The notes: a model not told the origin generated them from the sequence alone. A stretch of 64,000 bases of DNA from Bubalus kerabau (GCF_029407905.1 NC_073630.1:44603001-44667000); one strand, 5' to 3'. Numbered from the stretch's first letter, positions 1 to 11,771 are shown. A program made the numbers and translations.

Positions 1-29
1 CAAGACAATTTTATAAGTATGATTGGCCA

Positions 30-172
30 TTCAGTATATGCCCAACTTTGACACAGGTGCAGGGTATACCATCTGCACAAATGAGCTAGGCTCTGCTCTC
101 TTGGAGCCTACAGTCCAATGGCAAATGCAGAGAAGTAAGCAAGCAGTTATTAAATACTGTAATGGGAGCAAG
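30..172 (-). repeat. L2 LINE 3' fragment, worn
   Basis: The text around 90-160 (a 'cttggagcctacagtcc'-type phrase followed by a run of 'agtaagcaag') matches the antisense pattern of the old mammalian L2 LINE 3' region. It is interrupted or ended by the SINE at 173. Family call is from memory of the consensus and is tentative. Confidence 0.4.
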
Positions 173-386
173 GGCTTCCCTGGTGGCTCAGCGTTAAAGA
201 ATCCACCTGCTAATTCAGGAGATGCAGGTTTAATCCCTGAATTGGGAAGATTGCCTGGAGAAGGCAATGGCAAACAACTCCAGTATTCTTGCCTGGGAAA
301 TCCCATGGAGAGAGGAGACTGGCAGGCTACAGTCCACAGGGTGGCAAAAGAGTTGGAAAAGACTTAGAGACTAAACACAGCAACAC
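173..386 (+). mobile_element. Bov-tA SINE
   Basis: The tRNA-derived head (ggcttccctggtggctcag) is followed by the BovB-derived body: 'ggagaaggcaatggcaa', 'ttgcctgggaaatcccatgg', and a degenerate version of the usual 'gagtcggacacgactgag' tail. Many substitutions mark an older copy. No clear TSD. The frame across it is a chance reading, not a gene. Confidence 0.93.
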
Positions 387-399
387 TGAGTCTTTTATG

Positions 400-690
400 T
401 AAATTCTTAATCTCATCTCTCATTACTTCCCCCTTCCTTATTCACTCCAGGCACTCTGGTTTCAATGCACCTTGATCATCAAAGGCTGCTCCTGCCTCAA
501 GGTCTTTGCATCAATGGTTTCCTCTCAGTGGACCAATCTTTCCCCAGTTTTCTACATGATTCACTCCTTTGGCAATATCAGGTCAATATTGCATGATCCC
601 CTTTAAAAGTATTCCCAATCCCTGCCCTGAGAACACACTTGACATGTAGTAGGTGCTAGATAATGCACTGATGAATGTTGCCGAATTCTC
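400..690 (+). repeat. L2 LINE 3' fragment
   Basis: Sense-orientation L2 landmarks are visible in order: 'ctcctgcctcaaggtctttgca', 'tttcctctcagtgg', 'cacatgattcactcc'-like text, and the 3' terminal 'catgtagtaggtgctagataa' near 645-662. Old and diverged. Confidence 0.65.
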
Positions 691-1197
691 TACTCAAAGC
701 AGCAAACATTCATCCATAAACACACACAGTTTTCCCCTTAATTAACACAAATAGATGTAACATATCATCTTTAAATGTTTCATATTTAAATGTAACATTT
801 AAATAGAGTAAATAGAGAAAAAAATTACAGATTTCCTCTAGAAGAAAATTCTATGAAATTGTTTGAGACACTGCTTATGAAGACACTAAAAATGTAACAG
901 GCACCTGAAGTTCAAAAAATGTTTGAGTGATATGAAAAGGTCACTAATCTGCCTTTTGAGTCCTGAAATGGAGAATGCTTAATGGTTTTTTTGAGTGCCG
1001 AGATAGATCCAGGTATAAAATTTGGGATTTGAACTGGCCGAGGGGAATTGCTCTGCTTCATTGAGAAAGGTGGGATTTGAAGGGCCATCCTTCCTCCTGT
1101 TTCCAAGCTCTTTCATGCCTATGGTTCTGTGTGTGAAGAAAGGCATGGAAGTGAAGAGGTAGAGACAGAGCCTGCAGGCTCCTTAAGAAACAACAAA
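691..1197. other. No recognised feature
   Basis: AT-rich sequence with short 'atttaaatg' repeats near 770-805. No repeat family or exon-like frame is recognised. Confidence 0.5.
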
Positions 1198-1432
1198 CGT
1201 CATTTATTGAGTGCCTACTTTGTTCAAGATATGGGAGCAGAGAGGCTGAAAATATATCATCACCATTTAATTTTCAGAAGGGCTCTGTGAGCTGTATATT
1301 ATCTGCTCTCAGCAGACAAGGAAACTGAGAGAGGTTTAAAGGGCTTTCATTTTTGCACCAAATTTGTTGGGCTGAGATTGAACCTAATCTACTGTAACAC
1401 CTCTTTCTCCAAGAAGCACTGCTTGTTTGTGC
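1198..1432 (+). repeat. MIR SINE
   Basis: Begins with the MIR phrase 'tttattgagtgcctac' and continues with the 'aaggaaactgagagagg' core and a 'gagattgaacctaatct' end, in the usual MIR order. Confidence 0.7.
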
Positions 1433-2160
1433 TTTGAACCACTCATTCCTTCTTGCTGCAAAAGTAGGAGACATTTTTTTTTCCCTTAGAAATTGTTTTA
1501 CAAATGGTAATTTGGTTTCTAGGTAAGTTCATTAAAACCCTTTGTAATGCATAATGTAGCCAGAAGAACATGATTGTTTCTATGGAAATATGTGCCAGGA
1601 GTGCTAAACTGCCAACTTAACAAATGAACTTTGGGGATGTAATCTGTTTTCTTTTTCTCAGAGGAAATAAATAGGTGGAAATGTTCCATTCCTCAACACA
1701 CTCTGTATCCTCTTTGCAGGTAGCTTTTGGTTGTGTTGCATTTTCTCCCACCACCGAAGTACAAAATCTGCAAGGTTTTCTATTGCACAGAAGTAAATGC
1801 TGAGCCCCAGAGCCAATTTCTCATTTCAGACACTGCAGATCTCAGTGTGCAATTGTAAGCTCCAAAAATGACTCTAAACACGTCAGCCAAAACAAACTGT
1901 AATTTGTATAAAATAAATCTTCGAAGTACGTTTTTCTGAACACTAATGCTCCTGTCTAAGAGTGTAGTTGGGGAAGTCAAGGATAGGGGGACAGGGAGCT
2001 CAGACTCCATTCAGCAGCAGTGCTGCATCCATACAAAATAATAGTAGGGAATAATCAAGATAAACGGTCTCATCTTTCTCTCTTTGCCAGTTCTAAGAGT
2101 GAGGTGTTAAAGAAAGCTAAGAACTCCTCCTAGCCAATTCAGAACAGAGTTATCTATTGC
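1433..2160. other. Single-copy-looking sequence
   Basis: No repeat recognised. Composition is less AT-biased than flanking DNA and includes a run around 1780-1960 with a CRE-like 'acacgtcagcc' at 1879. It could be conserved non-coding DNA, but only an alignment would tell. Confidence 0.4.
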
Positions 2161-2306
2161 AGTGCTACTCAAAGTAAAGCATTGGCAATACCTAGGAACT
2201 TGTTAAAATGCAAATTCTCCAGCCCAACAAGTCTACTGAATCAGGACCTCTGGGGAGGGGTGCAGCAATCTGTGTTTTATAAGCTCTCTGGGTGATAGCA
2301 ATAAAA
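2161..2306 (+). repeat. MER5A-type hAT DNA transposon relic
   Basis: Matches the MER5 pattern: 'gctactcaaag' start, 'ggaacttgttaaaatgcaaa', 'tactgaatcaggacctctgg', 'gcagcaatctgtgtttta'. A non-autonomous element with no coding capacity. Confidence 0.7.
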
Positions 2307-2394
2307 CTAAATTTTCAGAAACCTTAACTAAAAAGAAAAGCTTAAACTATGACTCATAGAAGAGGGTTAAGTCCCTGTAGCATCACTTGATAGA

Positions 2395-2745
2395 GAATTC
2401 TTTTGGGATAAGTCATACAACCACTCTGAGTTTCATGTTCCTTATCTGTAAAATAAAGGATTGAACTAATTGATGTGATAGCCCTAATATCAGAGAACCT
2501 TGGGTTACCATTACGTGAATCTCTCTTAGAGCTACTGTGATAATGATGATGATGATAAAACAATAATATCTTTGCCATGTGTATGCCATGCACTTTGTGA
2601 ATAGTGACTTTTGTTTGACCTATGCCCTCTACTGGTAATTCTTTTGATTTTAGTACTAACAAAACCTAGAGAGGTTATGTAACTTCCTTAAGGTCACAAA
2701 CAAAGTAAGTGACAGTGCCAGGATTTATCTGTCTTCCCAGAACTG
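2395..2745 (+). repeat. MIR fragments
   Basis: Two MIR-like pieces. 2400-2470 carries 'ctctgagtttcatgttcc...tctgtaaaat'. 2640-2745 carries 'agagaggttatgtaacttcc' and 'aggtcacaaacaaagtaagtg'. A (gat)n stretch near 2541-2556 separates them. Confidence 0.55.
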
Positions 2746-3044
2746 GTATATTTCACTAGTGGAAGGAAAACCAAAAAATCACTGCAACCCACAAGATTGG
2801 GCTAGCAGGACCAGACACTTTGTTTCTTTAAGGTTATAAGGCAATTACTTTGAATACAGTTAACACATATATTGACTTCATATAAAAGCCACTTTACCTA
2901 AGAGTGATGAATAAACAAGGCTGTAGGTGTACTAAGCTGCTGATTTATCGACAACTCTGAGATATTTTGTTCCTGGTGAAAAGATGCAGAAAAATGGTAG
3001 CTGGAGAGAACTTTGGAAAGATTATAACTTTAAAAGGTTATTAT

Positions 3045-3150
3045 AGGCAAAAGGAATTTAGGAGCAAAGCAGTTAAATAATATGTCAGAGGTCACATAGC
3101 TGCTTAGTGACAGAGATGTGACTGAAATGTATCTGTCTACCTGAGTTGGT
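3045..3150 (+). repeat. MIR fragment
   Basis: 'cagaggtcacatagctgctt agtgacagagatgtgactgaa' follows the MIR core, and nothing else in it is recognised. Confidence 0.5.
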
Positions 3151-3299
3151 GCTTTTGCTGTTGCTGTTTTATTAAATCAAACTGAATATTCCTTATTTTA
3201 GGAGTAGCCACATACTATGTACCCATGTTCAAGGGAAGTTTATAAGGAAAATGGGGTGCAACAGTCTTCAATGATAAGCATGGATTACTAAAACTAATA

Positions 3300-4140
3300 A
3301 AGTCAGAATGATAATTCTGGGCAAAGACAACAACATAAGCAAAGGTATGGGGTTCTGGAACCAAATGCTGTGTTTGAGGAGCTACTGGAACTCTTAGAAG
3401 ACTCCATCCTACTAAAAATTACAAAGAATAAATTGGGAAGCAGTTGGAAATGAGGCTGGAGAGGTATAGAGTGACCAGGTTGTGAAGGGCTATATATGTC
3501 ATTCTAATGCATGTGAAATACATAAAAAGTTACTAAAGACTTCATGCAGGAAAATGACAGTCTGATTTGCATCTTAGCTCCCTCTGGCTGCAGTGTGGAC
3601 TATGAGACATGTGGGGAAAGGAGGGAGGAAGGGGAATCTGAGACTTAAAATAGTGAAACTGGTTATACTTACAAATTCTAGGCAAAAAAAAGGGTAAACC
3701 TTGTGCAAGATCAATTCTAGTAGAACTTAGTACTGGAGGAAGATTTAAATGATTTTTTCTTTTGAGAGGTAAAATGACCGTGATTTAGTGCTTGATTAAA
3801 TAAGAAGGTATAAGGTGACTCCCAGATTTGTAGGTTGGGTAGCTGATAGATAATGATGAGATGGAGAACAAGAAGGGATGCATTTGGTCATGTGGAAATA
3901 GTAAACCCAGCATTGAGGTCACTGTCATTAGCTCATCACTACAGGGATATTCTGGAGAGATAGTCAACACATATGCTGCAAAACATTGTAATGAATGATT
4001 CTGCTTAAGGCAAGGGGGTAGCATGGTCAAGGTCAGTATCCTGGAGCATATTCCAGAAGAGAAGCCTCAACAATTGCTATGTAGAGGGAATAGAAAAGTT
4101 GGAAGGAGAAAGGGAAGGCCTTGTAAAAAAAAGAAAAAAA
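3300..4140 (-). repeat. L2 LINE fragment, 5' piece
   Basis: Antisense L2 landmarks run in order: 'gaagggctatatatgtcattctaatg' (3475-3510), 'tccctctggctgcagtgtgg' (3580-3599), 'gactcccagatttgtaggttggg' (3817-3840) and 'atggagaacaag' (3860). The element resumes after the SINE at 4156-4355, so it predates that insertion. Confidence 0.65.
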
Positions 4141-4155
4141 AAAGTTTTCACACTT

Positions 4156-4355
4156 AGTGAGTGATAATTAAATGCATAGAAGCTGCCTGAAGAGCAGGAG
4201 ACCAGGGTTTGATCCTTGGGTCAGGAAGATCTCTTGGAGTAGGAAATGGCAACCCACTCCAGGATTCTTGCTTGGAGAATTCCTTGGACAGATGAGCCTG
4301 GTGGGCTACAGTCCATGGGATCCCAAAGAGTTGAACACAACTGAGTGATTAACAC
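4156..4355 (+). mobile_element. Bov-tA SINE nested in L2
   Basis: The body is clear ('ggtcaggaagatctcttggag', 'aggaaatggcaacccactcc', 'gagcctggtgggctacagtcc', 'gaacacaactgagtg') but the tRNA head is badly worn. Ten identical bases, tttcacactt, lie at 4146-4155 and 4356-4365 and probably form the TSD. Confidence 0.9.
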
Positions 4356-4369
4356 TTTCACACTTCCAT

Positions 4370-4650
4370 TAAAGTAAAAACAATTTCATCTTTTTTCAAC
4401 ATAGGTCATTTGTCCAGAAGAGCAATTTGGATGGAAACTCAATTGAATGGGGATGTTGGATATGGAATTAAGAAAAGGAGTGTTTCTGTTTTAAGGGTTT
4501 AAAAAAATATTAAAGGAAAGGGAGAATGTGGGAATGGAATGACATTAGCCATAACTTATAAACATTTTGAAGAGCCAGCAAAGTAAAGGAAGGTAAAGTC
4601 GAGAGAGAACAGTTGATGGGGTATCTCTGAAAGTGAAGGAATCAACAAAT
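4370..4650 (-). repeat. L2 LINE fragment, 3' continuation after SINE
   Basis: Purine-rich text such as 'ggatatggaattaag' and 'gagagaacagttgatgggg' continues the antisense L2 internal pattern interrupted at 4140. Weak on its own; supported by continuity. Confidence 0.4.
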
Positions 4651-5594
4651 GTTATTTGGAAGTGGCTTAGAGAAATCTTAACTCATATGAATAACTAAAG
4701 TATAGAGCTTTTCATATCAAATGCTACTTTTATGGGAGTTAATTCCATACTACAGCTGGCGTCTCCTTGTAGAACACCAGGGATTTCAAGATGATAATAT
4801 TCACTGAAGACTGGATGTCTGGAAAGGCTTAAAGATTTTTTTCTGACACTCATATGGTGGCATGGAGTGTCTCACTAACATCCAGAGGCACAATTAGTCT
4901 GATTTGGCAAGCACATTGCATATCTCTCTAATAACCAGGAGAATATACCCTGGCAATACAGGTATGACAGATAAGACTAACAGTAATTATTGGGCTTTCC
5001 CATTTTCCTTCACTTATTAAAATGTTTTCTAAAAAAATATCAAAGGGCCTAATAATAGAAGGTTTTGTTTAAACTCTGACTTAACAGATGGTTAAGATAA
5101 TTTATATTTAATATTTATTTATTACATAAACTTCCTTGAAACATAGTGTGTATATGTTTGTATGTATAAGTAAATCCGTACATTTCTATTATATATGTAT
5201 AAACCTTTTTTTCAATATTTAACTTGCCTGGAAGCTCAGACCAAATGGATTTCCAAATTGTGCTGACAGTGGAAAAAGAGTTCGATGAAGTTCACTATGA
5301 ATATGGTTTGGCAGAACTTTGTTTGCAAATACAACAATCAAATTTGAGGCAGCTGGTCTCCAGCTTCCTTGCATGGTTTGAATAGAGAATGATTTTGGAT
5401 ATACAGTGAAAGATCAGATCCTTGCCAGGTATCACCCTTCCAGGGAAGTTCTGTCCAATTATTGTAACAGTTATTGTAAATTAGTGCAATTCTAGAACAT
5501 ACAATTTCCCCTGACATTTTAGTTTCTGAAATTTGCATGTAACTTTTGGTTAATCAGCTCATTGAAAATATTTATTTTTTCCCTTAAAGGTGGT
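4651..5594. other. No recognised feature
   Basis: No known repeat or exon-like frame. 5090-5215 is strongly AT-rich with 'tatatgt' runs. 5220-5480 is less biased and could be old single-copy DNA. Confidence 0.4.
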
Positions 5595-5700
5595 TATAGG
5601 AGAGCAATAAAGAGCTTTAGAATGGAGGAGATTGAGGCATAGAGAGATTATGTATCTTGGCCATGGATACAAACTGGGATGAATCTGTATTTAAATTTGT
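5595..5700 (+). repeat. MIR-like fragment
   Basis: 'gattgaggcatagagagattatgtatcttgg' resembles the MIR core ('gaggcacagagaggttaagtaacttg'). Diverged and short. Confidence 0.4.
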
Positions 5701-5754
5701 TTAATATGATTTATTAAAGGGATTTAAACCCAGGTCTATCTTGAAAGCTGGTCA

Positions 5755-6408
5755 AGAACACATGTTTATTCACCATCCACCATGCTGATGGAGACAGTAT
5801 TCTAAGTACTAGCATATAACAGTAGTTAGAATAGACAGGTATCTGCTTTCAAGAAGCTTGCATTCTAAAGGAGGGAAATGGACACTAATCAAGTAGATAA
5901 AGGAAATTTAGATGCTATAAATGTCATAAAGCAGATGAAATAAGGCAAGGTGGTAGAGACAGACTGGGGAGTTGCTTCTTGCATGTTTCTTCTAGAAGGT
6001 AACATTTGAATTTCTTCCTACCCTTGAGTGGCAACAACACATAATGTGTGAAGAAAGAGCAACTGCAAAGGCCCTAAGAGTTGAAGAAACTTGCTGTTGA
6101 CCAATTTTCATATCAGACACTTACTATTATTAACCCTAAGTGTCTCCCTTCAAGAGCCCATGATCTAATTCTGTCACATGATAAATGATGGTATTAGATA
6201 TCAAGAGCTGTGATGGAGATGTGTTCAAGATTCTACAAAGGAATGGAAGAGTGGAAGTTGTGGCTAGAGTAAGGGTGCCAGGGAAGGAGATGTGGGTTCA
6301 TTTGGGTCCTGAAGGAAAAGTAGGATTTTGCCTGGGATGCGGGACAGGGAGTGGATGTGCCTAGAAAGAACAGCATGTGAAACAGCAGTGAGGTATGAAG
6401 GAATATGA
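5755..6408 (-). repeat. L2 LINE 3' region
   Basis: Antisense L2 beginning at its 3' end (tattcaccatccaccatgctg), then 'caagaagcttgcattctaaagg' (5850-5872) and 'gcaactgcaaaggccctaag' (6059-6078). A Bov-tA at 6409 splits it. Confidence 0.65.
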
Positions 6409-6612
6409 GGCTTCCCAGGTGGCTCAGTGGTGAAAAATCTGCCTACCAATGCATGAGACACAAATTCAGGTCCTAGGTCAGGAAGAGTCCATGGAGAAAA
6501 AAATAGCAACCCACTCCAGTATTATTGCCTGGGAAATCCCATGGATAGAGGAGCCTGGTGGGTTACAGTCCATGGGGTTGCAAAGAGTCAGACACAACTG
6601 AGCAACTGAGCA
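6409..6612 (+). mobile_element. Bov-tA SINE nested in L2
   Basis: Complete Bov-tA: head 'ggcttcccaggtggctcag', worn B-box region near 6465-6475, body 'gcaacccactccagtattat', tail 'gagtcagacacaactgag'. It splits the L2 copy on either side. Confidence 0.93.
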
Positions 6613-6735
6613 TGTATGAGTGTGCATGAGGAACACGGGGTATTATGTACATAGTCAGATGAGCTAACTTGGGCTTCATGAGGGAGAGTGGCAGGGGATA
6701 GTTCAACAAAATGCAGCACCTGGAAATTATTTAGC
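6613..6735 (-). repeat. L2 LINE continuation after SINE
   Basis: 'gaacacggggtattatgtac' and 'gagctaacttgggcttcatgag' continue the antisense L2 broken at 6408. Confidence 0.4.
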
Positions 6736-6874
6736 TTGACAAGGTCTTGCAACAAGTTCTTCTTTCAGTTTTTAAGGATAATGTCACTAAAGCTCTAAGT
6801 GAATTTCCTGTCAGTGACTATCTGGCTTTCCAAGCTTTCTTAATGAGTGAGATGAAAGGTATACTGTTTAAGTA

Positions 6875-7055
6875 AGTAGTTCTCAGCTCTGGATGCCCAT
6901 AAGAATCACTAGTTAAATTTATAGTAAATATAAATTAAAACAATTTTAAATCCTTGAACAATTAAAATCAGAAGATCAGGGAGTGGAGTTTAGACTTTGG
7001 TGGTTTTCTAGGCTCCCCAGGTAAAACTAATGGGTAATTGGTGTTGAGACTCTGA
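6875..7055 (+). repeat. MER5A-type relic, degraded
   Basis: Starts 'gtagttctcagctctggatg', has 'ataagaatcac', and ends with 'aggctccccaggtaaaac', in the order of a MER5 element. The middle is unrecognisable. Confidence 0.4.
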
Positions 7056-8424
7056 AAGATCAGCAAAGAAACTGAGTTTTCCTAAAGACACTGGGCATCT
7101 AGTGTGTTACAGAATCTATACAGAAAAAAGTCACCCACAAAAGAAGGAACCGGCAAGGATTGATTTGAGGACTGATAGTGTTCCAGGGTTTAAAGAAAGT
7201 CATTTTGAAAATTAAGCAAGTGAAAGAATTGTAATCATTATGCAACCAGGCTCTGAGATGTAATGGAGAGATATGAACTTAATGGTGCCCCTGAACACTC
7301 CTCGGTAATTATCTCAGAAGGAAACAATGGTGCCAAAGGGAGACCCTGACTCTCCCAAGCCTCAGTAAATGAGAAGTAATCTGACTGAGAAAGTGATTAT
7401 GAATCATGCCTTGACTTGCTTTTCCATAATGACACCTGAAGCAGGCTTGTTTGTTCTATAAACCTTAGTTAAGCAAAGTTACCCTCCAAGACACCAGAGG
7501 TTTTCCAGAGAACACTTACTTTAATTGGAACTCATCTGTTTTTGTTCCTAATGAGTCTCCCATTTTATACCCTGCTCTTAGTTTCAAATAAAATGTCCCT
7601 CATCCCGTCTGGGATGATTAAAAACCCATTTAAGCCTACAATAAATGGTAGCTGCCAAAAGGTTTCCACCAAGCAATGTTGCTCAGAACTGAGGCCTGCA
7701 GGCAGGATGGGAATACAGAAAAAACTTGATTGCTCTAGCTTAAAAAATGCACATCCAAATATCCCTGGTTTTTGTTGTTTAAAAAAAATCTTAGAATTAA
7801 ATTCACTTTCTAAGATTTGCTATCATACTCTACCTGCATCTCATCCTCTTTTTGTCTTCCAGTTGGTTTCTCATTAGGAAAGTATGATAAACAGTTTTGG
7901 GAGTCCATACCATTAAGTCTTATCAGTGTTTATGGCTAAAACTTGGTTGTCTATTCTGCTTGTCATAAGGCTGCTATGCTACAAAATTATTTCATTAAAA
8001 GTAAAGCTCTTATTTATGACATTAGTCATTCTAATGGGTCAGAATTAAGGCAAATTCTTCTTGTAGCTATGGGCATTTTCTTTTTAAGAAAATGTAAGGT
8101 GCTAATCAGTTTCTTTAGGAGAAACATTTAAGTAATATAATGTCAAGAACCTTTGTTCTCAGGCTTATAAATCTCTTTCATTCTCCTCCATAGTGTGGGA
8201 TCTCAGGATTTCTGCTGTCTGTTTTGTACATTTTGAACACTGTTGGACTAGTGTACTAGGAAAAAACACTCACAACTAATAGAAAAGCAGATGTTTCTTG
8301 GATCATAATAATCAGCTAGAGTGAGCTAATTTGCTCATTGATCTGTGGTTCTTAATCATTTGAAAATCTGATTAAAGATGTGAAACTCTTTGGAAAGGGC
8401 CAACACACTCATCCTATTTTACAC
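7056..8424. other. No recognised gene or repeat
   Basis: Contains 111- and 62-codon open frames (7542-7877, 7943-8131) with no domain, splice context or codon signal I can credit. 8340-8400 faintly resembles an old DNA-transposon end ('gtggttcttaatcatttg'). Confidence 0.4.
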
Positions 8425-8545
8425 ATTATGAACATAAATGGTGGGCTCCATGACATATGTACCTGCACCCGGCTCAGTGAATGGCACAAGGTTGATAATA
8501 AATATTTGTTCAACAAGTAAATGAATAGTGAATGAATGTATAAGC
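8425..8545 (+). repeat. L2 LINE 3' end
   Basis: Ends with the L2 terminal phrase 'ataaatatttgttcaacaag' followed by 'aatgaatagtgaatgaatg'. Confidence 0.6.
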
Positions 8546-9480
8546 AGTTTTGGCAGGAAAGTCTTCTTTACATAAAGGATGCCACTTAATAAAGCTATAT
8601 TTTAACTAAACTTAGACCAGGTACCCTCAAGCTCTACTTGTTTCTGCTTCAAGCACACCTTTCAGAACTTTTGATCACACAATTACCTTTCCAGCTGGTT
8701 GGTTATTTCCAAGATCAAAGAAGTAGAAATGAAGAATAAATAATTAGCAGATGACCAGATCTCTACCCTAGCTTACGCTTCAGTAACTTTGCAAACAAAC
8801 TATGTGAACAAGATAGAATCCAACAAGATCACGAGGCACCAACAAGCCTGCACACAGAGGGAGATGGGTACGAGTCCAACCCCCTATCTCAATGATTAAC
8901 TGCAATTACTTCCCCCTTTCCATTTAAGAAAAATCATGGCTGAACAGAATCTTCAGAGTTGGTTTGGGGACATGAGTCTCTCTTCACTCCATATTGTCAG
9001 CTTTTCTGATTAAAGCATCTTTCCTTTCTATAATGCTAATACTTGCCTCTAGATCATGGGCTTTTGAGTGGCAAGCAGCCAAATCTGAGTTAGATAATAA
9101 ATGAAATTTCAGGATAAGTTTGGATGGCCATGAAGGCTAGTTTCAATAAATTCTGAGCTAGGAGACTCCACTATGAATGAAAAGCCCTGGAGACTTTCTG
9201 GCCCTAGAGACTTTCTTTCCTTTTCTGTGTCAAGAGTTGATCATCTCCTCCTGGCAACACAATTTAAATCTGGAAAGAGCATGCATGTGTGATTAGGTTT
9301 CTAGGTAGAGAATATAATCATTTCCAGACTCTTTCATAGAAATTAACCCACATTTCCTTGATGGAATCTTCCATTGTTCCTAAATTCCTCTGTAATGCAT
9401 GTAATTACCATCTCTTGTTTTTCTCCCCACATTATCTATTGCAATGCATTTTAATTTATCTTTATTCTCAGAAGACATTG
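8546..9480. other. No recognised feature
   Basis: I see no repeat family, exon or RNA gene. Ordinary AT-rich sequence. Confidence 0.45.
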
Positions 9481-9717
9481 TTTTTCCTCTATTTCCAAGT
9501 TCCTAGGGCATCTTAGTCCATATCCTGCCAAAGGCAGCTGGAAAACATTGGCTCAGCTTCCTCTCTGTGGCTGAGGCAGGCTGCCTGCTCTGAACTTCTC
9601 CAGACACATGCTCTAAAAAGGGTCTATTTATAGGAAAAAAGTTCTGCCCACCTCCCCCTTCCCACTCAGTTGTCCTAACTGTGTCTCTGCAACTTTAAAA
9701 GTCTTGTTTACCAACAT
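9481..9717. promoter_or_regulatory. Candidate regulatory stretch with E-box and MEF2-type site
   Basis: Free of recognised repeats and richer in GC than its surroundings. It carries CAGCTG (9535-9540) and CTATTTATAG (9624-9633). The second fits the MEF2 consensus CTA(A/T)4TAG exactly. These motifs occur by chance, so function is inference only. Confidence 0.25.
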
Positions 9718-10098
9718 CTTAGTCTGCTTGGGCTGCTATAATAAAATACCATAAACCGGGTGGCTTAAACAGCAGAGATATATTTTTTAGAGTTGACTGG
9801 GTAGTCCCAAATCAAGGTGCTGGCTGATTTTGTTCCTGGTGAGAGCTCTCTTTCTAGCTAGCAGATGGTTGACTTCTTAGTAAGCTCTCACATGGCCTTT
9901 CCTTGGTATGTGCACACACCAAACACACAGAGAGACAGAATCTTCATCATCTTATAAAGCCACTAAACTCATTATGAGGGCCTTGCCCTCATGATCTAAC
10001 CTAATCCCAAAGACCCCATCTCCAAATACCATCACATTGAGGTTAGGGCTTTGATATTAATCTTAGTATTACATTCAATCAACATTAAGTTTATAACA
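9718..10098 (-). repeat. Old LTR-like interspersed repeat
   Basis: Starts 'cttagtctgcttgggctgc', then 'ataaaataccataaaccggg', 'ctcacatggcctttcc' and 'ccccatctccaaataccatc'. This is the reverse complement of the type seen at 57345. It looks like a MaLR/ERVL-style solo LTR, but I cannot name the family with certainty. Confidence 0.55.
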
Positions 10099-10139
10099 CC
10101 TACTGACTGAGGAGAAGAGTAGTGCTGAAAGAAGAGGAA

Positions 10140-10355
10140 ATAGGAATTCTTTTGAGAACCTATTGTGTAACAGATATAGGTCATGTGTGATTTGTTAAAC
10201 CCTAACAACATTATGGGGTAGCAATATATACTTCAATTTTAGAAATGAGGACCTTGAGGTTCAGAGAGGTTAAGTAACTTGAGCCTGGTCATGTATTAGG
10301 AAACAGTGATACAGGGACCCTCCCCTAGGTCTCATTACACTAGCCTTAGATGGAT
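10140..10355 (+). repeat. MIR SINE
   Basis: Contains 'gagaacctattgtgtaacag', 'aacattatggggtagcaata' and 'ggttcagagaggttaagtaa', in MIR order. Confidence 0.7.
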
Positions 10356-10860
10356 ACAAACACCAGTCTGAAGACTGGATGTGTTAGTCTCACATATGGG
10401 AATTTTCAAATAACACCAACATCTAAGACCCACCCTCCATTATAAAGATTCATCTAGACTGAGGATAGGATATCTCCACAGGAGATTCTGACTCATGGTC
10501 TGTTTAGAAAGCAATTTACCTCAACTCACTCCTTCCCAGGATTAGTAAATACTTAGGTTGCCTTTCAGGTATGACAAGGACCTTTGACGTTCTAAGACAG
10601 ATAGAATTTCAGGGATCATCCCTGCCTCCCTGGGAAGTAACAAGATTATACAGACCACAGAAGTTCTCTGTGAAGAGTAATTATAGTCACATACCTACTG
10701 TTTCTTGGACATGTCTCTGTCACTAATTAAGTACGGAGGGTCTTGAAGATACTAGAGAAGCCATAGGAGACATAGATATCACCATCAACAGCAGCAAGGA
10801 AAAGCACCAGGCATTTTCTCTAATTCCTTCTGCAGAAATACATTCACACTTTTTTTCTCC
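10356..10860. other. Mostly unrecognised sequence
   Basis: 10385-10510 has MER5-like phrases ('aagacccaccctccatta', 'ggagattctgactcatgg') but is too diverged to claim. The rest shows nothing. Confidence 0.35.
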
Positions 10861-10914
10861 TCTACAGGCTATGGGGTCACAGAGTCAGACATGACTGAGC
10901 AACTAACACACACA
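10861..10914 (+). mobile_element. Bov-tA SINE, 3' tail only
   Basis: Only the last ~50 bases of the element are present: 'atggggtcacagagtcagac', 'atgactgagcaactaacac'. Head and body are missing, either by 5' truncation or later deletion. Confidence 0.8.
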
Positions 10915-10959
10915 AAGAAAGAATACTAGATGTGACTATAAAGTCTTGTGTTTGATTTT

Positions 10960-11145
10960 AAAATTAAAACAACAACAAAAGGGTACAAGGAAAGTTTTGG
11001 AGGTGATGGATATATTTATTACCTTGATTGTGATGGTGCTAATGTGACTGTACACAAAGGTCTGAATAATTCATCAAATTGTATGGGTTAATTATGTGTA
11101 GCTTTTTCCACACCAATTATACCTCAATAAAGCTGAAAAAAATCT
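10960..11145 (+). mobile_element. Old L1 3' UTR end
   Basis: Classic old L1 3' end: 'ggaggtgatggatatatttatt', 'gtacacaaaggtctgaat'-like text, 'caccaattatacctcaataa' and a poly-A remnant. 5' truncated. Confidence 0.75.
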
Positions 11146-11560
11146 GCAAACAGAATTATACATCTAAATGAAACATTGTACCATCTCTAGAGATAGCTTG
11201 GGGAGACATGTGTTTACTTTAATGGTGTAACTGAGGCTTGAACACCTTTTTAAATTCCCCATGCAAATGCTTACAGAATTTGTGGCATATTCTTTCAATA
11301 TCCTTTGCCAGGAAAACCTCTGATCTTTATGCTATGGATTTGATTTTTGGAAATAGCAAAATTGTATTTGGAGACAAGTTCTGCAATCAAGTTAAGTGAT
11401 CACACCAGGGAATTCTGCTTTGAGAACAAAACTGGGACAGACCATTGACTAATAAGAATACCTTTACTACTAGGTTTGCAAAACTTATTTTGAGATGAAT
11501 TAGAGTATGGGTATTTTCCAACTGGTTTTTAGCAAAAATGGCATAGTATATTGTGTAAAG
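11146..11560. other. No recognised feature
   Basis: Nothing identified between the L1 3' end and the next SINE. Confidence 0.45.
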
Positions 11561-11771
11561 GTGTTGTTGTTTAGTCACTAAGTCATATCTGACTCTTTGG
11601 CACCCCAAGGACATTAGTCCACCAGATTCCTCTGTCTATGGGATTTCATAAGAAAGACTACTGGAGTGGGTAGCTGTTTCCTTCACCAGGTTATCTTCCT
11701 GACTCAGGGATCAAACTCACATCTCCTGCATTGGCAGGCAGATTCTTTACCACTGGGCCACCAGGGAAGAT
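11561..11771 (-). mobile_element. Bov-tA SINE
   Basis: Antisense: 'ttagtcactaagtcatatctg' (tail), 'ctactggagtgggtag' (body), 'ctcctgcattggcaggcag' and 'gggccaccagggaag' (tRNA head). Full length, older copy. Confidence 0.93.

Noticed and set aside
9624..9633. CTATTTATAG as a TATA box of a gene promoter
   Set aside because: No transcript, CpG island or downstream coding exon is visible; kept only as a possible MEF2-type site.
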